From an uncultured Alphaproteobacteria bacterium (GTDB lineage: Bacteria > Pseudomonadota > Alphaproteobacteria > Rs-D84 > CACZYB01): a stretch of DNA of 64,000 nt. Shown one piece after another: positions 15,119 to 24,869 of the stretch; position 1 is the stretch's first letter; each line of letters begins with the position of its first letter. Under the pieces are notes generated by a model that was not told the origin of the DNA, did no database searches, and saw nothing but the letters and a program-made list of their open reading frames with translations. The position numbers were made by a program, and so were the translations under genes. The DNA is taken from the NCBI GenBank assembly GCA_944390685.1, contig CALXQL010000005.1, forward strand, positions 1-64,000. Reading direction: 5' to 3'.

Positions 15119-16312
15119 ATGATGGGATATAATGAAAAAGAACTTTTAAATAAAATAGAACAAGAAAAAAATAAAGAACAAACAAATGAAATTATTTTAC
15201 CCCCAAAAAAGGAAACAATCGGGGAAATTTTAAAAAATAAAAGGGAAAGTTCTGGTAAAACAATTGAATATATTTCAAATTATCTAAGAATTAAACCTCA
15301 ATATTTAAAAGCATTAGAGGATAATAACTTTCATTTACTCCCAGGAAAGGCTTATGCCATAGGTTTTATAAAAAGTTATGCAAACTTTCTTGAATTGGAT
15401 GCTGATCAAATAATTTCACAATATAAAAAGGAAAATAATACACAAATTGAAAATATAACCACCCCATCTGATGAAAATTCTATGATAGAAGACCCTATTA
15501 TAAATAGTAATCACATTATGATTATGGGAATAATTGTATTTATTGGTATAGTATCAGCATATTTTATTACTAATAAAAAAGACGAAACTCCAATTACAAA
15601 TAATATAGCAATTGAACAATCACAACAACCAACAATGGATGCAACTATAACAAAAGATCCAATAACAGAAAATGTTGATATAAATTTAACTAATAAAAAT
15701 ATAGAACAACCTTTACAGGTTCAAACACAAAATGTTGAAAATGAATCTATTGCAAATCAAGAGGTAAAATTTGTTGAATTTATAAATGAAGACACTCAAA
15801 TTCAACCAAATAATACTATATATGATAATTTAACGCAACCTCTTCAATCTTATCCAAACGATGATGAAATGCAAACTCAACCTGTTCAAAATGAAAATAT
15901 GGATTTAGTTCCTCAAATAAATGAAGAAGAGGTTTTAAATTTCACACAAAGTTTATCAAATAATGAATATGGATTGCAAAATAAAGCAAATTCAAGAATA
16001 AAGTTGCATGCAATTGATACATCTTGGATAAAATTAAAAAAAGATGGACTTTATAAATATGATGCCATAGATGGTGATATAGGCGATGGCGATACAATAT
16101 TTGAAACAATACTACAACCAGGTGATAGTTATTATGTTCCAAATGAAGAAGATTTATATCTTACAATAGGTAATGCCGCTGGTATAGAATTTATAATAGA
16201 CGATACAAAAACAATAAATCCATTAACTACAAAGGCAATATCACGCCATAATGTTGAAATGGATGTGGAAAAATTGGAAAATGGGACAGCATATATAAGG
16301 AATAGAGATTAA
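15119..16312 (+). CDS. rodZ: RodZ-like cell-shape protein
   Basis: 397 aa with an N-terminal HTH_25-type domain (TIGEILKNKRESSGKTIEYI, then LRIKPQYLKALEDNNF and LLPGKAYAIGFIKSYANFL), a membrane helix at about 132-150 (IMIMGIIVFIGIVSAYFI), a long Gln/Asn-rich linker, and a C-terminal beta domain like DUF4115 (DTSWIKLKKDGLYKYDAI). RodZ links MreB filaments to the wall machinery. The start is ATG with AGGGGG upstream; a second ATG follows at once. It is next to hisS with a 1-nt gap. In many relatives ispG lies between rodZ and hisS; it is absent here. Confidence 0.85.
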   Translation: MMGYNEKELLNKIEQEKNKEQTNEIILPPKKETIGEILKNKRESSGKTIEYISNYLRIKPQYLKALEDNNFHLLPGKAYAIGFIKSYANFLELDADQIISQYKKENNTQIENITTPSDENSMIEDPIINSNHIMIMGIIVFIGIVSAYFITNKKDETPITNNIAIEQSQQPTMDATITKDPITENVDINLTNKNIEQPLQVQTQNVENESIANQEVKFVEFINEDTQIQPNNTIYDNLTQPLQSYPNDDEMQTQPVQNENMDLVPQINEEEVLNFTQSLSNNEYGLQNKANSRIKLHAIDTSWIKLKKDGLYKYDAIDGDIGDGDTIFETILQPGDSYYVPNEEDLYLTIGNAAGIEFIIDDTKTINPLTTKAISRHNVEMDVEKLENGTAYIRNRD

Positions 16313-16313
16313 A

Positions 16314-17660
16314 ATGTCTAAAAATAAAATAAATACATCTGTTTTATCTGGCTTTGTCGAATTATTACCGCAAGGCCAATTCCTTTTTGATAATATAAAA
16401 AATTTAATTGAGGAACAATATAAAAATGCTGGTTTTGTGGCAATAGATACCCCAATAATCGAAAAAAGTGAGGTATTATTTGCAAAAGCAGGTGGTGAAA
16501 CTGAAACACAAGTATATAGATTTCAAAAGGGTGATAATGATTTATCACTTCGTTTTGATTTAACAGTTCCATTTGCTCGTTATGTTGCCGAACATTATAA
16601 CGATTTAACATTTCCATTTAAAAGATATCAAATTGGTAAAGTTTTTCGTGGTGAAAGAGCTCAAAAGGGTAGATATAGAGAATTTTTCCAAGCCGATATT
16701 GATATAGTGGCGGAAAATCAATTATCAATAATGTATGATGTAGAAATCATAAATACTATGATAAATACCATATCAAAAATAACAACCTTATTTAATCTTG
16801 GACCATTTAAGGTTAAGGTTTCAAATCGTAAAATTTGGGATGGATTTTTTAATGAATTTCAAATCAATGATAGTAAAAAAGTTGAAACCATGGCAATCAT
16901 TGATAAAAGATATAAATTTAAAACCGAAGAAGACTTTGAAACTGAACTTAAATCTATAATAAATGATGAAAAAATATATAAATTGGCTTTATCTTTATTA
17001 AAGATAGAATTTATTAAAAATGTTGGTATATCAATACCTGCACAACATCATAACGACTTTGAATTTGTAAAAAATAATCAACTTATGAAAGAAGGTATTG
17101 AAGAATTAGAAGAAGTTATGAATCATCTTCCAGATAATACAGAGGTGGATTTATCTATTGTAAGAGGTTTAAATTACTATACAGGAAGTGTGTTTGAAAC
17201 ATTTTTAACTAATTATAAAAATTTTGGTTCCATTGCAAGTGGTGGTCGTTATGAACATCTATGTGATTATTATACAGATAAGTCAATATGCGGTGTTGGT
17301 GGCTCAATTGGTATTTCACGATTATTTATTCCGTTAATTGAGGAAGGTAAAATAACTACTTCTGATTTAAATAAAACATTATTAGATATTTTAATCATAC
17401 CACAAAATAAAAATTGTTATAATTATGCAATTGCATTAAAAAATCAATTAAATACAGAGTTAAATAAAAGTATTTCTATTATTTTTGAAGATAAAAAATT
17501 CAAAAAACTTATGGAATACGCAAATAAATTAAATGCAAATAATGTTATAATCATAGGTGATGATGAACTTGCCAATAATACTTATACAATAAAAAATATG
17601 ATAACCGGTGAACAAATTACAACCGATATGAATAATTTACTAAAGATTTTAAATAAATAG
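16314..17660 (+). CDS. hisS: Histidyl-tRNA synthetase
   Basis: Class II synthetase for tRNA-His, 448 aa. Visible signatures are GFVELLPQGQFLFDNI at the N-terminus, motif 2 around RYQIGKVFRGERAQKGRYRE and FFQADIDI, and the histidine-specific RGLNYYTGSVFE, then ASGGRYEHL and GGSIGISRL as motif 3. The C-terminal anticodon-binding domain follows (ILIIPQNKNCYNYAIAL). It sits tightly between rodZ and prfA, and all three are probably one transcript. Confidence 0.96.
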   Translation: MSKNKINTSVLSGFVELLPQGQFLFDNIKNLIEEQYKNAGFVAIDTPIIEKSEVLFAKAGGETETQVYRFQKGDNDLSLRFDLTVPFARYVAEHYNDLTFPFKRYQIGKVFRGERAQKGRYREFFQADIDIVAENQLSIMYDVEIINTMINTISKITTLFNLGPFKVKVSNRKIWDGFFNEFQINDSKKVETMAIIDKRYKFKTEEDFETELKSIINDEKIYKLALSLLKIEFIKNVGISIPAQHHNDFEFVKNNQLMKEGIEELEEVMNHLPDNTEVDLSIVRGLNYYTGSVFETFLTNYKNFGSIASGGRYEHLCDYYTDKSICGVGGSIGISRLFIPLIEEGKITTSDLNKTLLDILIIPQNKNCYNYAIALKNQLNTELNKSISIIFEDKKFKKLMEYANKLNANNVIIIGDDELANNTYTIKNMITGEQITTDMNNLLKILNK

Positions 17661-17669
17661 GATAATATT

Positions 17670-18728
17670 ATGAATTTCGAAGAAAAATTATTACAATTAA
17701 AGGATAAATATAAAGATTTAGAAAAGGCTCTTATGGGAACTTTTTCAGATCCAAAAGAAATGGCAAAAATATCAAAGGAATATTCTGATTTAAAGGAAGT
17801 AATCACCCTTGCTGATATTTATTTAAAGACAAAAGATAATATGATGCAAGCCGAAGAAATGATGAAAGATGTATCATTAAAGGAACTTGCCGAAACTGAA
17901 TATTATGAATGTAAAAATAAATTGCATGAAATTGAAAATCAAATAAAAATAGCACTTCTTCCAAAGGATGAAGCCGATGAAAAAAATGTTATATTAGAAA
18001 TTCGTGCTGGAACAGGTGGGGATGAAGCAGCTATCTTTGCAGGTGATTTATTTAATATGTATAAGGCATATAGTGAATTAAAGGGTTGGAAATTAGAGGT
18101 TATAAGTTATCACGAAAATGAAGCAGGCGGTTTTAAGGAAATAATCTCAAATATAACTGGAAGAGGTGCATTCGGTCGTCTTAAATATGAATCAGGAGCT
18201 CATCGTGTGCAAAGAGTTCCAGAAACAGAATCTCAAGGAAGGGTGCATACATCCGCAGCTACCGTCGCAGTTATGCCAGAAGCTGAAGATGTTGATATTG
18301 AAATTTTGGATAAAGATTTACGAATTGATACTTATAGGGCAAGTGGTGCCGGTGGGCAACATGTTAATAAAACTGATTCCGCTATAAGAATTACTCATAT
18401 ACCAACTAATACCGTTGTGCAATGCCAAGATGAACGTTCTCAATTTAAAAATAAAGAAAGAGCTATGAAGATGCTCCGTGCTAAATTATATGAAGCTCAA
18501 CGTCAAAAATTGGATGAGGAAAGAGCAGGGCTTCGTAAATCCCAAGTTGGTACAGGGGATAGAAGTGATAAAATCCGCACCTATAATTATCCACAAAACA
18601 GAGTTACTGATCATCGTATCAATTTAACATTATATAAATTGGATTATGTGATGACAGGAGAAGCACTTGATGAAATAATTGATAAATTGATAACAGAAGA
18701 TCAAATTCAACAATTATCAGCATTATAA
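17670..18728 (+). CDS. prfA: Peptide chain release factor 1
   Basis: RF1 reads UAA and UAG and triggers peptide release. The 352-aa product has the GGQ motif in [20 protein letters not shown] and the RF1 core [20 protein letters not shown]. Start ATG follows ATAGGATAATATT, 10 nt after hisS. The methyltransferase gene prmC that commonly follows prfA is not here; a phospholipase D-like lipoprotein gene begins 7 nt after the stop. Confidence 0.96.
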   Translation: MNFEEKLLQLKDKYKDLEKALMGTFSDPKEMAKISKEYSDLKEVITLADIYLKTKDNMMQAEEMMKDVSLKELAETEYYECKNKLHEIENQIKIALLPKDEADEKNVILEIRAGTGGDEAAIFAGDLFNMYKAYSELKGWKLEVISYHENEAGGFKEIISNITGRGAFGRLKYESGAHRVQRVPETESQGRVHTSAATVAVMPEAEDVDIEILDKDLRIDTYRASGAGGQHVNKTDSAIRITHIPTNTVVQCQDERSQFKNKERAMKMLRAKLYEAQRQKLDEERAGLRKSQVGTGDRSDKIRTYNYPQNRVTDHRINLTLYKLDYVMTGEALDEIIDKLITEDQIQQLSAL

Positions 18729-18735
18729 GGTGTAT

Positions 18736-20322
18736 ATGAAAAAGTTAAGGGTAAAAATGAACTATATTTTAATACTTGTTTTGCTATTTATTTTAATAGC
18801 ATGTGCCAGTGTGCCAAATTCAATAAATGATGTTAATTCAAAGGGTGTATATAAAAAGGAAATCGCCCCATCTTTATTGGAAAATTTTGATCCATTAAAT
18901 ACACCAATAGGTAAAGTTTATGAAAAAGAATTAAAGGCAAATCCAGATTTAAGTGGTGCTACATTGATTGAAAATGGACTTCATGCATTTTTACTTCGTT
19001 CAGCATTTGCAAAAATGGCAACAAAGACAATAGAGGTTCAAACATATATCTATGATAATGACCCATCTTCACGTATTCTTCTTCAAGAATTACAAGAAGC
19101 CGCTGAAAGGGGGGTAAAAGTTAAGATTTTGGTTGATGATAATGGAATGGATTCTGATTTATCTGATATAATGTTATTGGATTTACATAAAAATATAGAG
19201 GTAAAAGTTTTCAACACATTTAAATATAGAAGTCGTCTTATCCGTTATCCACAATTCTTATTTGATTTCAATAGACTTAATTCAAGAATGCATAATAAAA
19301 TGTTTGTGGTTGATGGTGTTTCTGTAATTTTAGGAGGACGAAACATTGCTGAAAATTATTTTGATTTTGATAAAAACACAAATTTCAGTGATACAGATGT
19401 CATATTCGTAGGTAAAATTGCCAAAGAAGCTCAACAAAGTTTTTATGATTATTGGAACTATCACCTTGCAATCCCAGCTTCTCTTTTCCCAGGAAGAAAA
19501 ACTCCAGAAAAATTGCAAGAATTAAGAGCTGAATTTTTAAAATTGAAAGAGGAAGTTCCAGAAAAAGCAGATATTTATGAAAAAGTTATGAATTATATAG
19601 TTGATACATATAAAAATAAAAAATTTGTTGTTGAATGGGGCAAAGGATCTATTATTGCCGATCCACCAGAAAAAATTGATATGCCTAAAAAGGAAAAACT
19701 TAAAACAATAAGCCCAATTTTAAAAGCACTAGAGTATTTATGGTTAAATACAAAAGATAGTATATATATTTCTTCTGCATATTTTGTTCCAGGAAAACTT
19801 GGCACAAAACAACTTATAAAGGAAGCCAATAAAGGTGTTAATATTAACATTTTAACCAATTCTTTATCATCTACCGATGCAGCGGCAGTTTATTCTGCAT
19901 GGGAAAATTATAGAAATGATTTAGTGAAATCTGGAATAAATGTTTATGAATTTATGAATAATGGAATAAAAAGAGAAGGTAAAAAAATCTCATCATTTGC
20001 TTCACTTCATAGTAAAACAATGGTATTTGATGAAAAGGTATCTTGGATTGGAAGTTTCAATCTTGATCCACGTTCCGCTTTATTGAATAGTGAAATAGTC
20101 GCAGTCTTTGAAAATAAAAATTTTGCGAAAAAATTAGTTGCTATGATGGAAAAGGATATGGCACAATCTTGGAAATTAGACTATGTTGATGGGAAAATTC
20201 TTTGGATTGGCAAATATGATGATGCAAAAGATGAAATAATAGAGTATAAATCACCAAATACAACATTATTTAAACGCTTCACAACAAAACTGCTAAAAAT
20301 AATACCTGAAACATTGATATAA
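18736..20322 (+). CDS. Phospholipase D/cardiolipin synthase-like lipoprotein
   Basis: 528 aa from the ATG at 18736, with two HKD motifs: HNKMFVVDGVSVILGGRN and HSKTMVFDEKVSWIGSFN. This marks the phospholipase D superfamily. The N-terminus is a lipoprotein signal (ILILVLLFILIAC, lipidated Cys at 23), so the enzyme is tethered in the envelope. The best-known relatives are ClsC-like cardiolipin synthases and YmdC-type proteins; the substrate cannot be read from sequence. An alternative ATG at 18757 has AAGGG upstream and would keep the signal peptide. It lies in the prmC position of the rodZ-hisS-prfA operon. Confidence 0.85.
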   Translation: MKKLRVKMNYILILVLLFILIACASVPNSINDVNSKGVYKKEIAPSLLENFDPLNTPIGKVYEKELKANPDLSGATLIENGLHAFLLRSAFAKMATKTIEVQTYIYDNDPSSRILLQELQEAAERGVKVKILVDDNGMDSDLSDIMLLDLHKNIEVKVFNTFKYRSRLIRYPQFLFDFNRLNSRMHNKMFVVDGVSVILGGRNIAENYFDFDKNTNFSDTDVIFVGKIAKEAQQSFYDYWNYHLAIPASLFPGRKTPEKLQELRAEFLKLKEEVPEKADIYEKVMNYIVDTYKNKKFVVEWGKGSIIADPPEKIDMPKKEKLKTISPILKALEYLWLNTKDSIYISSAYFVPGKLGTKQLIKEANKGVNINILTNSLSSTDAAAVYSAWENYRNDLVKSGINVYEFMNNGIKREGKKISSFASLHSKTMVFDEKVSWIGSFNLDPRSALLNSEIVAVFENKNFAKKLVAMMEKDMAQSWKLDYVDGKILWIGKYDDAKDEIIEYKSPNTTLFKRFTTKLLKIIPETLI

Positions 20323-20374
20323 TTAAGGTATTATAATACCACATTAAAAAAGTTAAGAAAAACTCTTAATTTTC

Positions 20375-20402
20375 TTGACATATAAAAAAAATAAAGTAAT
20401 AT
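20375..20402 (+). promoter_or_regulatory. Sigma70-like promoter for the rplM operon
   Basis: Perfect TTGACA (20375-20380), 16-nt spacer, TAATAT (20397-20402), 33 nt before the rplM start. Confidence 0.65.
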
Positions 20403-20435
20403 ATATCTGTTTAACAAACAAAAAAAGGTAAAAAA

Positions 20436-20909
20436 ATGGTTCAAAAAACATATTCTGCAAAACCATCAGAAGTAAATGCAAAATGGTATGTGATTGATGC
20501 AACTGATGTTGTTCTTGGTCGCTTATCTGCAATAATTGCAACATATCTTCGTGGAAAAAATAAAACAATATATACACCAAACATTGATTGTGGTGATCAT
20601 ATAATAGTAATAAATGCTGAAAAAGTTGCCACAACTGGTAATAAATTGGCAAATAAAAAATTCTTCTGGCATACTGGCTTTCCAGGTGGAATAAAGGAAA
20701 GACTTTGGGGAGCAATTCTTTCCGGAAATCATCCAGAACGCTTGATTATAAAATCAGTTGAAAGAATGATTTCAAGAAATGCTCTTGGCCGTAAACAAAT
20801 GAAAAAACTTCATGTTTATAAGGGTGCTGAACATCCACACACCGCACAAAAACCAGAAGTGATTGATGTAAAAAAATTAAACGCTAAAAATACAAAGAGA
20901 GGTGCTTAA
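20436..20909 (+). CDS. rplM: 50S ribosomal protein L13
   Basis: 157 aa with the L13 blocks [39 protein letters not shown], and [14 protein letters not shown]. Start ATG follows AAAAAAGGTAAAAA. Paired with rpsI 2 nt downstream, the universal order. Confidence 0.97.
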   Translation: MVQKTYSAKPSEVNAKWYVIDATDVVLGRLSAIIATYLRGKNKTIYTPNIDCGDHIIVINAEKVATTGNKLANKKFFWHTGFPGGIKERLWGAILSGNHPERLIIKSVERMISRNALGRKQMKKLHVYKGAEHPHTAQKPEVIDVKKLNAKNTKRGA

Positions 20910-20911
20910 AA

Positions 20912-21541
20912 ATGGTAGAAAAAAAAGAAAATTTAGAAGCAACAAAAGAAACAAAAGAAGTTGCAAAAAAGGCACCTGCTAAAAAAACTGCAACAAAAAA
21001 AGCAGAAGCAAAAAAAGAAGTAAAAGTTGAAACAATCAAAAAAGCTTCTTCTAAAAAAACAACTGCTACTCTTGCTGATATTGCTCCAAAGGCAAATATA
21101 GTAAAAGAAGAAAAAAAGGAAGTTGTAAAAAAAGAACGTCCAATCCGTGATGCAAAAGGTAGAGTATATTCAACCGGAAAAAGAAAAAGTTCTATTGCAC
21201 GTGTTTGGATTATGCCAGGAAAAGGTAAAATCGTTGTAAATGGAAAGGATTATGAAGATTACTTTCGCCGTCCAATTTTACAAATGGTAATATGCCAACC
21301 TTTTAATATTACAAAAAGAGATGGTGCATACGATGTAATGGCAACTCTTGCAGGTGGTGGATTATCTGGTCAAGCAGGTGCTTTAAAACATGGTATAAGT
21401 AAGGCATTATCACTCGCTGAACCTGATTTAAGAATCACTTTAAAACAAGCAGGATTCTTAACTCGTGATTCCAGAGTTGTTGAAAGAAAACACTACGGTC
21501 ATAAAAAAGCTCGTCGTTCTTTCCAATTCTCTAAGAGATAA
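20912..21541 (+). CDS. rpsI: 30S ribosomal protein S9 with long Lys/Ala-rich N-terminus
   Basis: 209 aa. The conserved S9 domain begins near residue 85 ([20 protein letters not shown]) and ends with the typical [11 protein letters not shown] tail that reaches the ribosomal P site. Ahead of it lie about 80 residues rich in Lys, Ala, Glu and Thr ([17 protein letters not shown]), not present in most bacterial S9 of 130 aa; similar extensions exist in some alphaproteobacteria. The start is ATG with AGAGGTGCTTAAAA upstream. Confidence 0.95.
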   Translation: MVEKKENLEATKETKEVAKKAPAKKTATKKAEAKKEVKVETIKKASSKKTTATLADIAPKANIVKEEKKEVVKKERPIRDAKGRVYSTGKRKSSIARVWIMPGKGKIVVNGKDYEDYFRRPILQMVICQPFNITKRDGAYDVMATLAGGGLSGQAGALKHGISKALSLAEPDLRITLKQAGFLTRDSRVVERKHYGHKKARRSFQFSKR

Positions 21542-21571
21542 TTTGTTTTTAATAATTGAAAGGATTAAAAA

Positions 21572-21841
21572 ATGGCTAATCATAAATCTGCTAAAAAAAG
21601 AATATTAAGAAACGAAAAGAAAAGAATTGAAAACAAAAGTCGTATGTCAAAAATTCGCACTTTTGTGAAAAAAGTTTCTGAAATGATTTCCGGTAAAAAA
21701 GATAAAACCGAAATTCAAACTGCATTATCAAAAGCAAATAGCGAACTTGCAAAAGGCGTTAAAAAAGGTATAGTTTCCAAAAGAAAAATGGCAAGAACTA
21801 TGTCAAGATTTGCAAAAAAAATGAATGCAGAACAAAAATAA
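21572..21841 (+). CDS. rpsT: 30S ribosomal protein S20
   Basis: 89 aa, begins MANHKSAKKRILRNEKKRIE and continues with the basic helical bundle typical of S20 (KGVKKGIVSKRKMARTMSRF). AAAGGATTAAAAA precedes the ATG. It is probably transcribed with rplM-rpsI, 30 nt downstream, and ends at a clear terminator. Confidence 0.95.
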   Translation: MANHKSAKKRILRNEKKRIENKSRMSKIRTFVKKVSEMISGKKDKTEIQTALSKANSELAKGVKKGIVSKRKMARTMSRFAKKMNAEQK

Positions 21842-21860
21842 TATTCATTTTGATTAAAAA

Positions 21861-21891
21861 AAATCCCTCTTATTTGAGGGATTTTTTATTA
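21861..21891. terminator. Hairpin terminator after rpsT
   Basis: AAATCCCTC, loop TTATTT, GAGGGATTT and T-run (21861-21888). A-run on the other side allows it to work also for the convergent pilin-like gene. Confidence 0.82.
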
Positions 21892-21894
21892 CTT

Positions 21895-22392
21895 CTAATT
21901 TGCCATATTGGAACGTTTTAAGAAGAATGTTACTCTATTTGTTTCACCAGGTTTATTACATTCGGTAATACAATCATGAGGAACAGTACCATTTGTTCCT
22001 GTAGGATTTGGTGTATTATAGTATCCTTCACAATCACTTTGGAATTCACCCATACAGAAATAAATACAATCTTCTTTTGATAATTTTGATAAGGATACAT
22101 CAATACAACCACCAACATAAAAACTAACTGTTCCAATAGGTGTTTTTGTATTTACATTATTTTGTTGTAATTTTTGTTTTACTTCATTTGTATCGCCAGA
22201 TTTTCTTCCAAAATAAATAGCATTGATTTTATCGCGAATATTTTTAATTGTATCAATGGTTTCAATTCTTCTTATTTTATGTGAATAATCAGCATACATT
22301 TTAAAACTTGTTCCGGATATTGCCCCAATCAATGCAATATAAAGAAGCACTTCTAACATTGAACGACCTAAATCAGATTTTTTAAATTTCAT
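21895..22392 (-). CDS. Type IV pilin-like protein
   Basis: 165 aa with a class III signal: a short basic leader KFKKSDLG, then RSMLEVLLYIALIGAISGTS. Cleavage after the Gly would put Glu at position 5 of the mature protein, as in type IV pilins and pseudopilins. The hydrophobic helix continues into a globular domain with Cys residues in its C-terminal half (GGCIDVSLSKLSKEDCIYFC, later DCITECNKPGE). Expected to be processed by a prepilin peptidase such as the one at 9511-10266. No assembly ATPase or platform gene is adjacent, so it may be a minor or orphan pilin. Confidence 0.75.
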   Translation of the reverse strand: MKFKKSDLGRSMLEVLLYIALIGAISGTSFKMYADYSHKIRRIETIDTIKNIRDKINAIYFGRKSGDTNEVKQKLQQNNVNTKTPIGTVSFYVGGCIDVSLSKLSKEDCIYFCMGEFQSDCEGYYNTPNPTGTNGTVPHDCITECNKPGETNRVTFFLKRSNMAN

Positions 22393-22447
22393 AATAATCT
22401 CCTTTCACGAAAACATTATATACTAAAATAAAGATTAAGTAAATAAA

Positions 22448-22467
22448 AACCTCCCATTTGGGAGGTT
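22448..22467 (-). terminator. Hairpin terminator after glyA
   Basis: AACCTCCC-ATTT-GGGAGGTT; on the minus strand it is followed by TTTTTATTT, just past the glyA stop. The same 16-nt core recurs after the tRNA gene at 61911. Confidence 0.82.
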
Positions 22468-22470
22468 GAT

Positions 22471-23730
22471 TTAATATATAGGATATTTTTTACAAAGTTC
22501 CTTAACTTTTTGTTTTACCGATTTTATTACAGGAGATTCAAAATCTTTATTTTTAACAAAATCTTCTACAACCTCTGTAATGAAATCAGCCACCATAATT
22601 ACATCATTTTCTTTAAACCCTCTTGTTGTGATTGCAGGCACCCCAAGTCTTATACCAGAAGTGACACTAGGAGGATTTGGATCATTTGGAATACCATTTT
22701 TATTACATGTGATTCCAGCATTTTCCAAAGCAACATCACAATCCTTACCTGTAATACCCTTACTTCTTAAATCTACAAGTATAAGATGAGTATCGGTTCC
22801 CCCACTTACCAAATTGAAACCATTTTTTACTAATCTCTCACCTAAAACTTTTGCATTTTTAAGTATTTGAGAGGCGTATTCTTTCCAAGAAGGAGTAAGT
22901 ATTTCACCAAAAGCCACAGCTTTACCAGCTATTATATGTTCCAAAGGACCACCTTGAATTCCAGGGAAAACAGCCTTATCAATTTTCTTTGCAATTTCTT
23001 CATCATTAGTAAGAATCATACCACCGCGAGGACCTCTTAAAGTTTTATGTGTAGTGGTTGTTACAACATCAGCAATTCCAATTGGGGAAGGTATGACACC
23101 TCCTGCGACCAATCCTGCGAAATGAGCCATATCAACCATAAGATATGCACCAACTTTATTTGCAATGTCTTTAAATCTTTGAAAATCAATTAATCTAGGG
23201 TAGGCGGAGCCTCCTGCAATAATAAGTTTAGGTTGATTTTCAATTGCCAATTTTTCCACCATATCATAATCAATAAAGCCATCACTATTTACTCCATAAG
23301 CAATAGGTTTGAACCATTTCCCACTAATCGTAGGTTTTGCCCCATGAGTTAAATGTCCACCGGCATCAAGGCTCATACCCATAATAGTATCACCAGCATT
23401 TAATAAAGCGAATAATACAGCCGTATTTGCTTGTGCACCACTATGAGGTTGAACATTTACAAACTTTGCATTGAAGATTTGTTTTGCCCTTTCAATTGCA
23501 AGAGTTTCAATTTCATCAATAAATTTACATCCTTGATAATAACGTCTACCGCTATAACCTTCGGCATATTTATTGGTAAGAATAGAACCCATAGCTTCCA
23601 ATACAGCTTTTGAAACGATATTTTCAGATGCAATTAATTCAATTTGATATTGTTGTCTATCAAGTTCATTTTGAATTATATCATAAACTTTTTTATCGCT
23701 TTGAGCCAAAGAATCTTTAAAAAAATTCAT
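22471..23730 (-). CDS. glyA: Serine hydroxymethyltransferase
   Basis: PLP enzyme converting serine and tetrahydrofolate to glycine and methylene-THF. 419 aa, family length. Visible blocks: [20 protein letters not shown] at the N-terminus, [39 protein letters not shown], and the PLP lysine in [18 protein letters not shown]. The start ATG has GGAAGG upstream. It is divergent from a small orphan gene and downstream (by orientation) of nothing; it ends in its own terminator. Confidence 0.97.
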   Translation of the reverse strand: MNFFKDSLAQSDKKVYDIIQNELDRQQYQIELIASENIVSKAVLEAMGSILTNKYAEGYSGRRYYQGCKFIDEIETLAIERAKQIFNAKFVNVQPHSGAQANTAVLFALLNAGDTIMGMSLDAGGHLTHGAKPTISGKWFKPIAYGVNSDGFIDYDMVEKLAIENQPKLIIAGGSAYPRLIDFQRFKDIANKVGAYLMVDMAHFAGLVAGGVIPSPIGIADVVTTTTHKTLRGPRGGMILTNDEEIAKKIDKAVFPGIQGGPLEHIIAGKAVAFGEILTPSWKEYASQILKNAKVLGERLVKNGFNLVSGGTDTHLILVDLRSKGITGKDCDVALENAGITCNKNGIPNDPNPPSVTSGIRLGVPAITTRGFKENDVIMVADFITEVVEDFVKNKDFESPVIKSVKQKVKELCKKYPIY

Positions 23731-23768
23731 TCTCCACCTTCCTTTCGTATAAATTAAACATCAAAAAA

Positions 23769-23797
23769 ATGATATAATTAAATATATCAATTTTCAA
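23769..23797 (-). promoter_or_regulatory. Sigma70-like promoter for glyA
   Basis: Minus-strand TTGAAA (23792-23797), 17-nt spacer, TATCAT (23769-23774), about 39 nt upstream of the glyA ATG. Confidence 0.5.
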
Positions 23798-23805
23798 GTA
23801 TATTA

Positions 23806-23833
23806 TTGACAATATAAAAAAAATATAGATAAT
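23806..23833 (+). promoter_or_regulatory. Sigma70-like promoter for the 67-aa gene
   Basis: Perfect TTGACA (23806-23811), 16-nt spacer, GATAAT (23828-23833), divergent from the glyA promoter. Confidence 0.55.
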
Positions 23834-23860
23834 TTAAGGATTACAAATAAAGGATATAAA

Positions 23861-24064
23861 ATGAGAAAAATAGAACAAAAAGATTTAGAACAAGGATTAA
23901 AAGATTATATGGCAATATCTTATCCAAATCAACAAATACAATATGAAAAAACATCTTCAACTTTAATAACCGCTATTGGTGATGGATTTAAAGTAGAAGC
24001 CCGTCCAACTATGAAAGGGACAGGTATAGAATTTACTAGGCTTACAAAACAAAATTCAAAATAA
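23861..24064 (+). CDS. Small protein of unknown function
   Basis: 67 aa, not recognised. It has a good promoter and AAAGGATATAAA before the ATG. The product is soluble and mixed in charge (MRKIEQKDLEQGLKDYMAI, later KVEARPTMKGTGIEFTRL). The stop is 3 nt from the convergent rpiB stop. Confidence 0.6.
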   Translation: MRKIEQKDLEQGLKDYMAISYPNQQIQYEKTSSTLITAIGDGFKVEARPTMKGTGIEFTRLTKQNSK

Positions 24065-24067
24065 AAT

Positions 24068-24499
24068 TTAAGAAATTTTTGCAATTCGTCTTAAATGTCT
24101 TTCCTCATTTGAAAATTGAGCAGTTAAAAAAGCATTTAAGAAATCGAGATTTTCTTTATTTGAAAATGCCTTTGCACCCAATATTGCAACATTTGCATTA
24201 TTATGTTCTTTTGCAAGTTTTGCCTCTTCTGGACTATAAAGAAGTGCCCCACGAATATTTTTATATCTATTGATAGCCATACTCATTCCAAGTCCAGTTC
24301 CACAAATAAGTATTCCAATTTGATTTGGGTTTTCATTTAGATTTTCCGCTAATTTATTAGCAATATCGGGATAATCACAAGAATCATTTGAAAAGGTGCC
24401 AATATCATTGACATTATATCCTTTATCCATTAAATAATTTTTTAAAAATTCTTTTAATGAAAAACCGGCATGATCTGAACCAATAATTAAATTTTGCAT
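24068..24499 (-). CDS. rpiB: Ribose-5-phosphate isomerase B
   Basis: 143 aa. Interconverts ribose-5-phosphate and ribulose-5-phosphate. The N-terminus NLIIGSDHAGFSLKEFLKNY and the ILICGTGLGMSMAINRYKNI block with its catalytic Cys are diagnostic; LLYSPEEAKLAKEHNNANV and LGAKAF follow. Last gene of a minus-strand run after M23 peptidase and bactofilin (20-nt gap). AGGAGGGAT-like sequence precedes the ATG. Close linkage of rpiB and glyA is common in alphaproteobacteria. Confidence 0.95.
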   Translation of the reverse strand: MQNLIIGSDHAGFSLKEFLKNYLMDKGYNVNDIGTFSNDSCDYPDIANKLAENLNENPNQIGILICGTGLGMSMAINRYKNIRGALLYSPEEAKLAKEHNNANVAILGAKAFSNKENLDFLNAFLTAQFSNEERHLRRIAKIS

Positions 24500-24519
24500 G
24501 AAATCCCTCCTTTATGATT

Positions 24520-24858
24520 TTAATCTCGTTTTTGTTTAAGATCCCCATTTATGAAAGCGCCATTTTCAATTGAAATATCCTTATGAAAAATATTACCATT
24601 TATTCTTGCAGAAGATCCCAAATAAACGGATATAGCATTTATATTACCTTCCACATTACCATATACAACTATTTTCTCAACATCAATAGAATTAGTTTTG
24701 ATTTTTCCATTTATGCCCACAATTAAAGTTTTGCAATTTATATCACCTTCAATTGTGCCATCAACATATAGTTCTGTATCGGATTTAACAAAACCTTTAA
24801 TATAAGTTGAACTACTGATTAAACTTGAAGGAGCAATTTTCTTTTTTATTCCAAACAT
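24520..24858 (-). CDS. Bactofilin (polymer-forming cytoskeletal protein)
   Basis: 112 aa, the core size of bactofilins. The repeating beta-helix pattern is visible (IKGFVKSDTELYVDGTIEGD, then INCKTLIVGINGKI, VYGNVEGNINAISVYLGSSA). Bactofilins form polymers at the inner membrane and position wall enzymes. It lies 11 nt after an M23 peptidase gene, the classic bactofilin partner for cell shape or polar wall synthesis. Confidence 0.92.
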   Translation of the reverse strand: MFGIKKKIAPSSLISSSTYIKGFVKSDTELYVDGTIEGDINCKTLIVGINGKIKTNSIDVEKIVVYGNVEGNINAISVYLGSSARINGNIFHKDISIENGAFINGDLKQKRD

Positions 24859-24869
24859 AATACAATCCT

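Noticed and set aside
23731-23860. Riboswitch (glycine or folate type) before glyA
   Set aside because: The gap is short, AT-rich and explained by two divergent promoters; no conserved riboswitch core seen.
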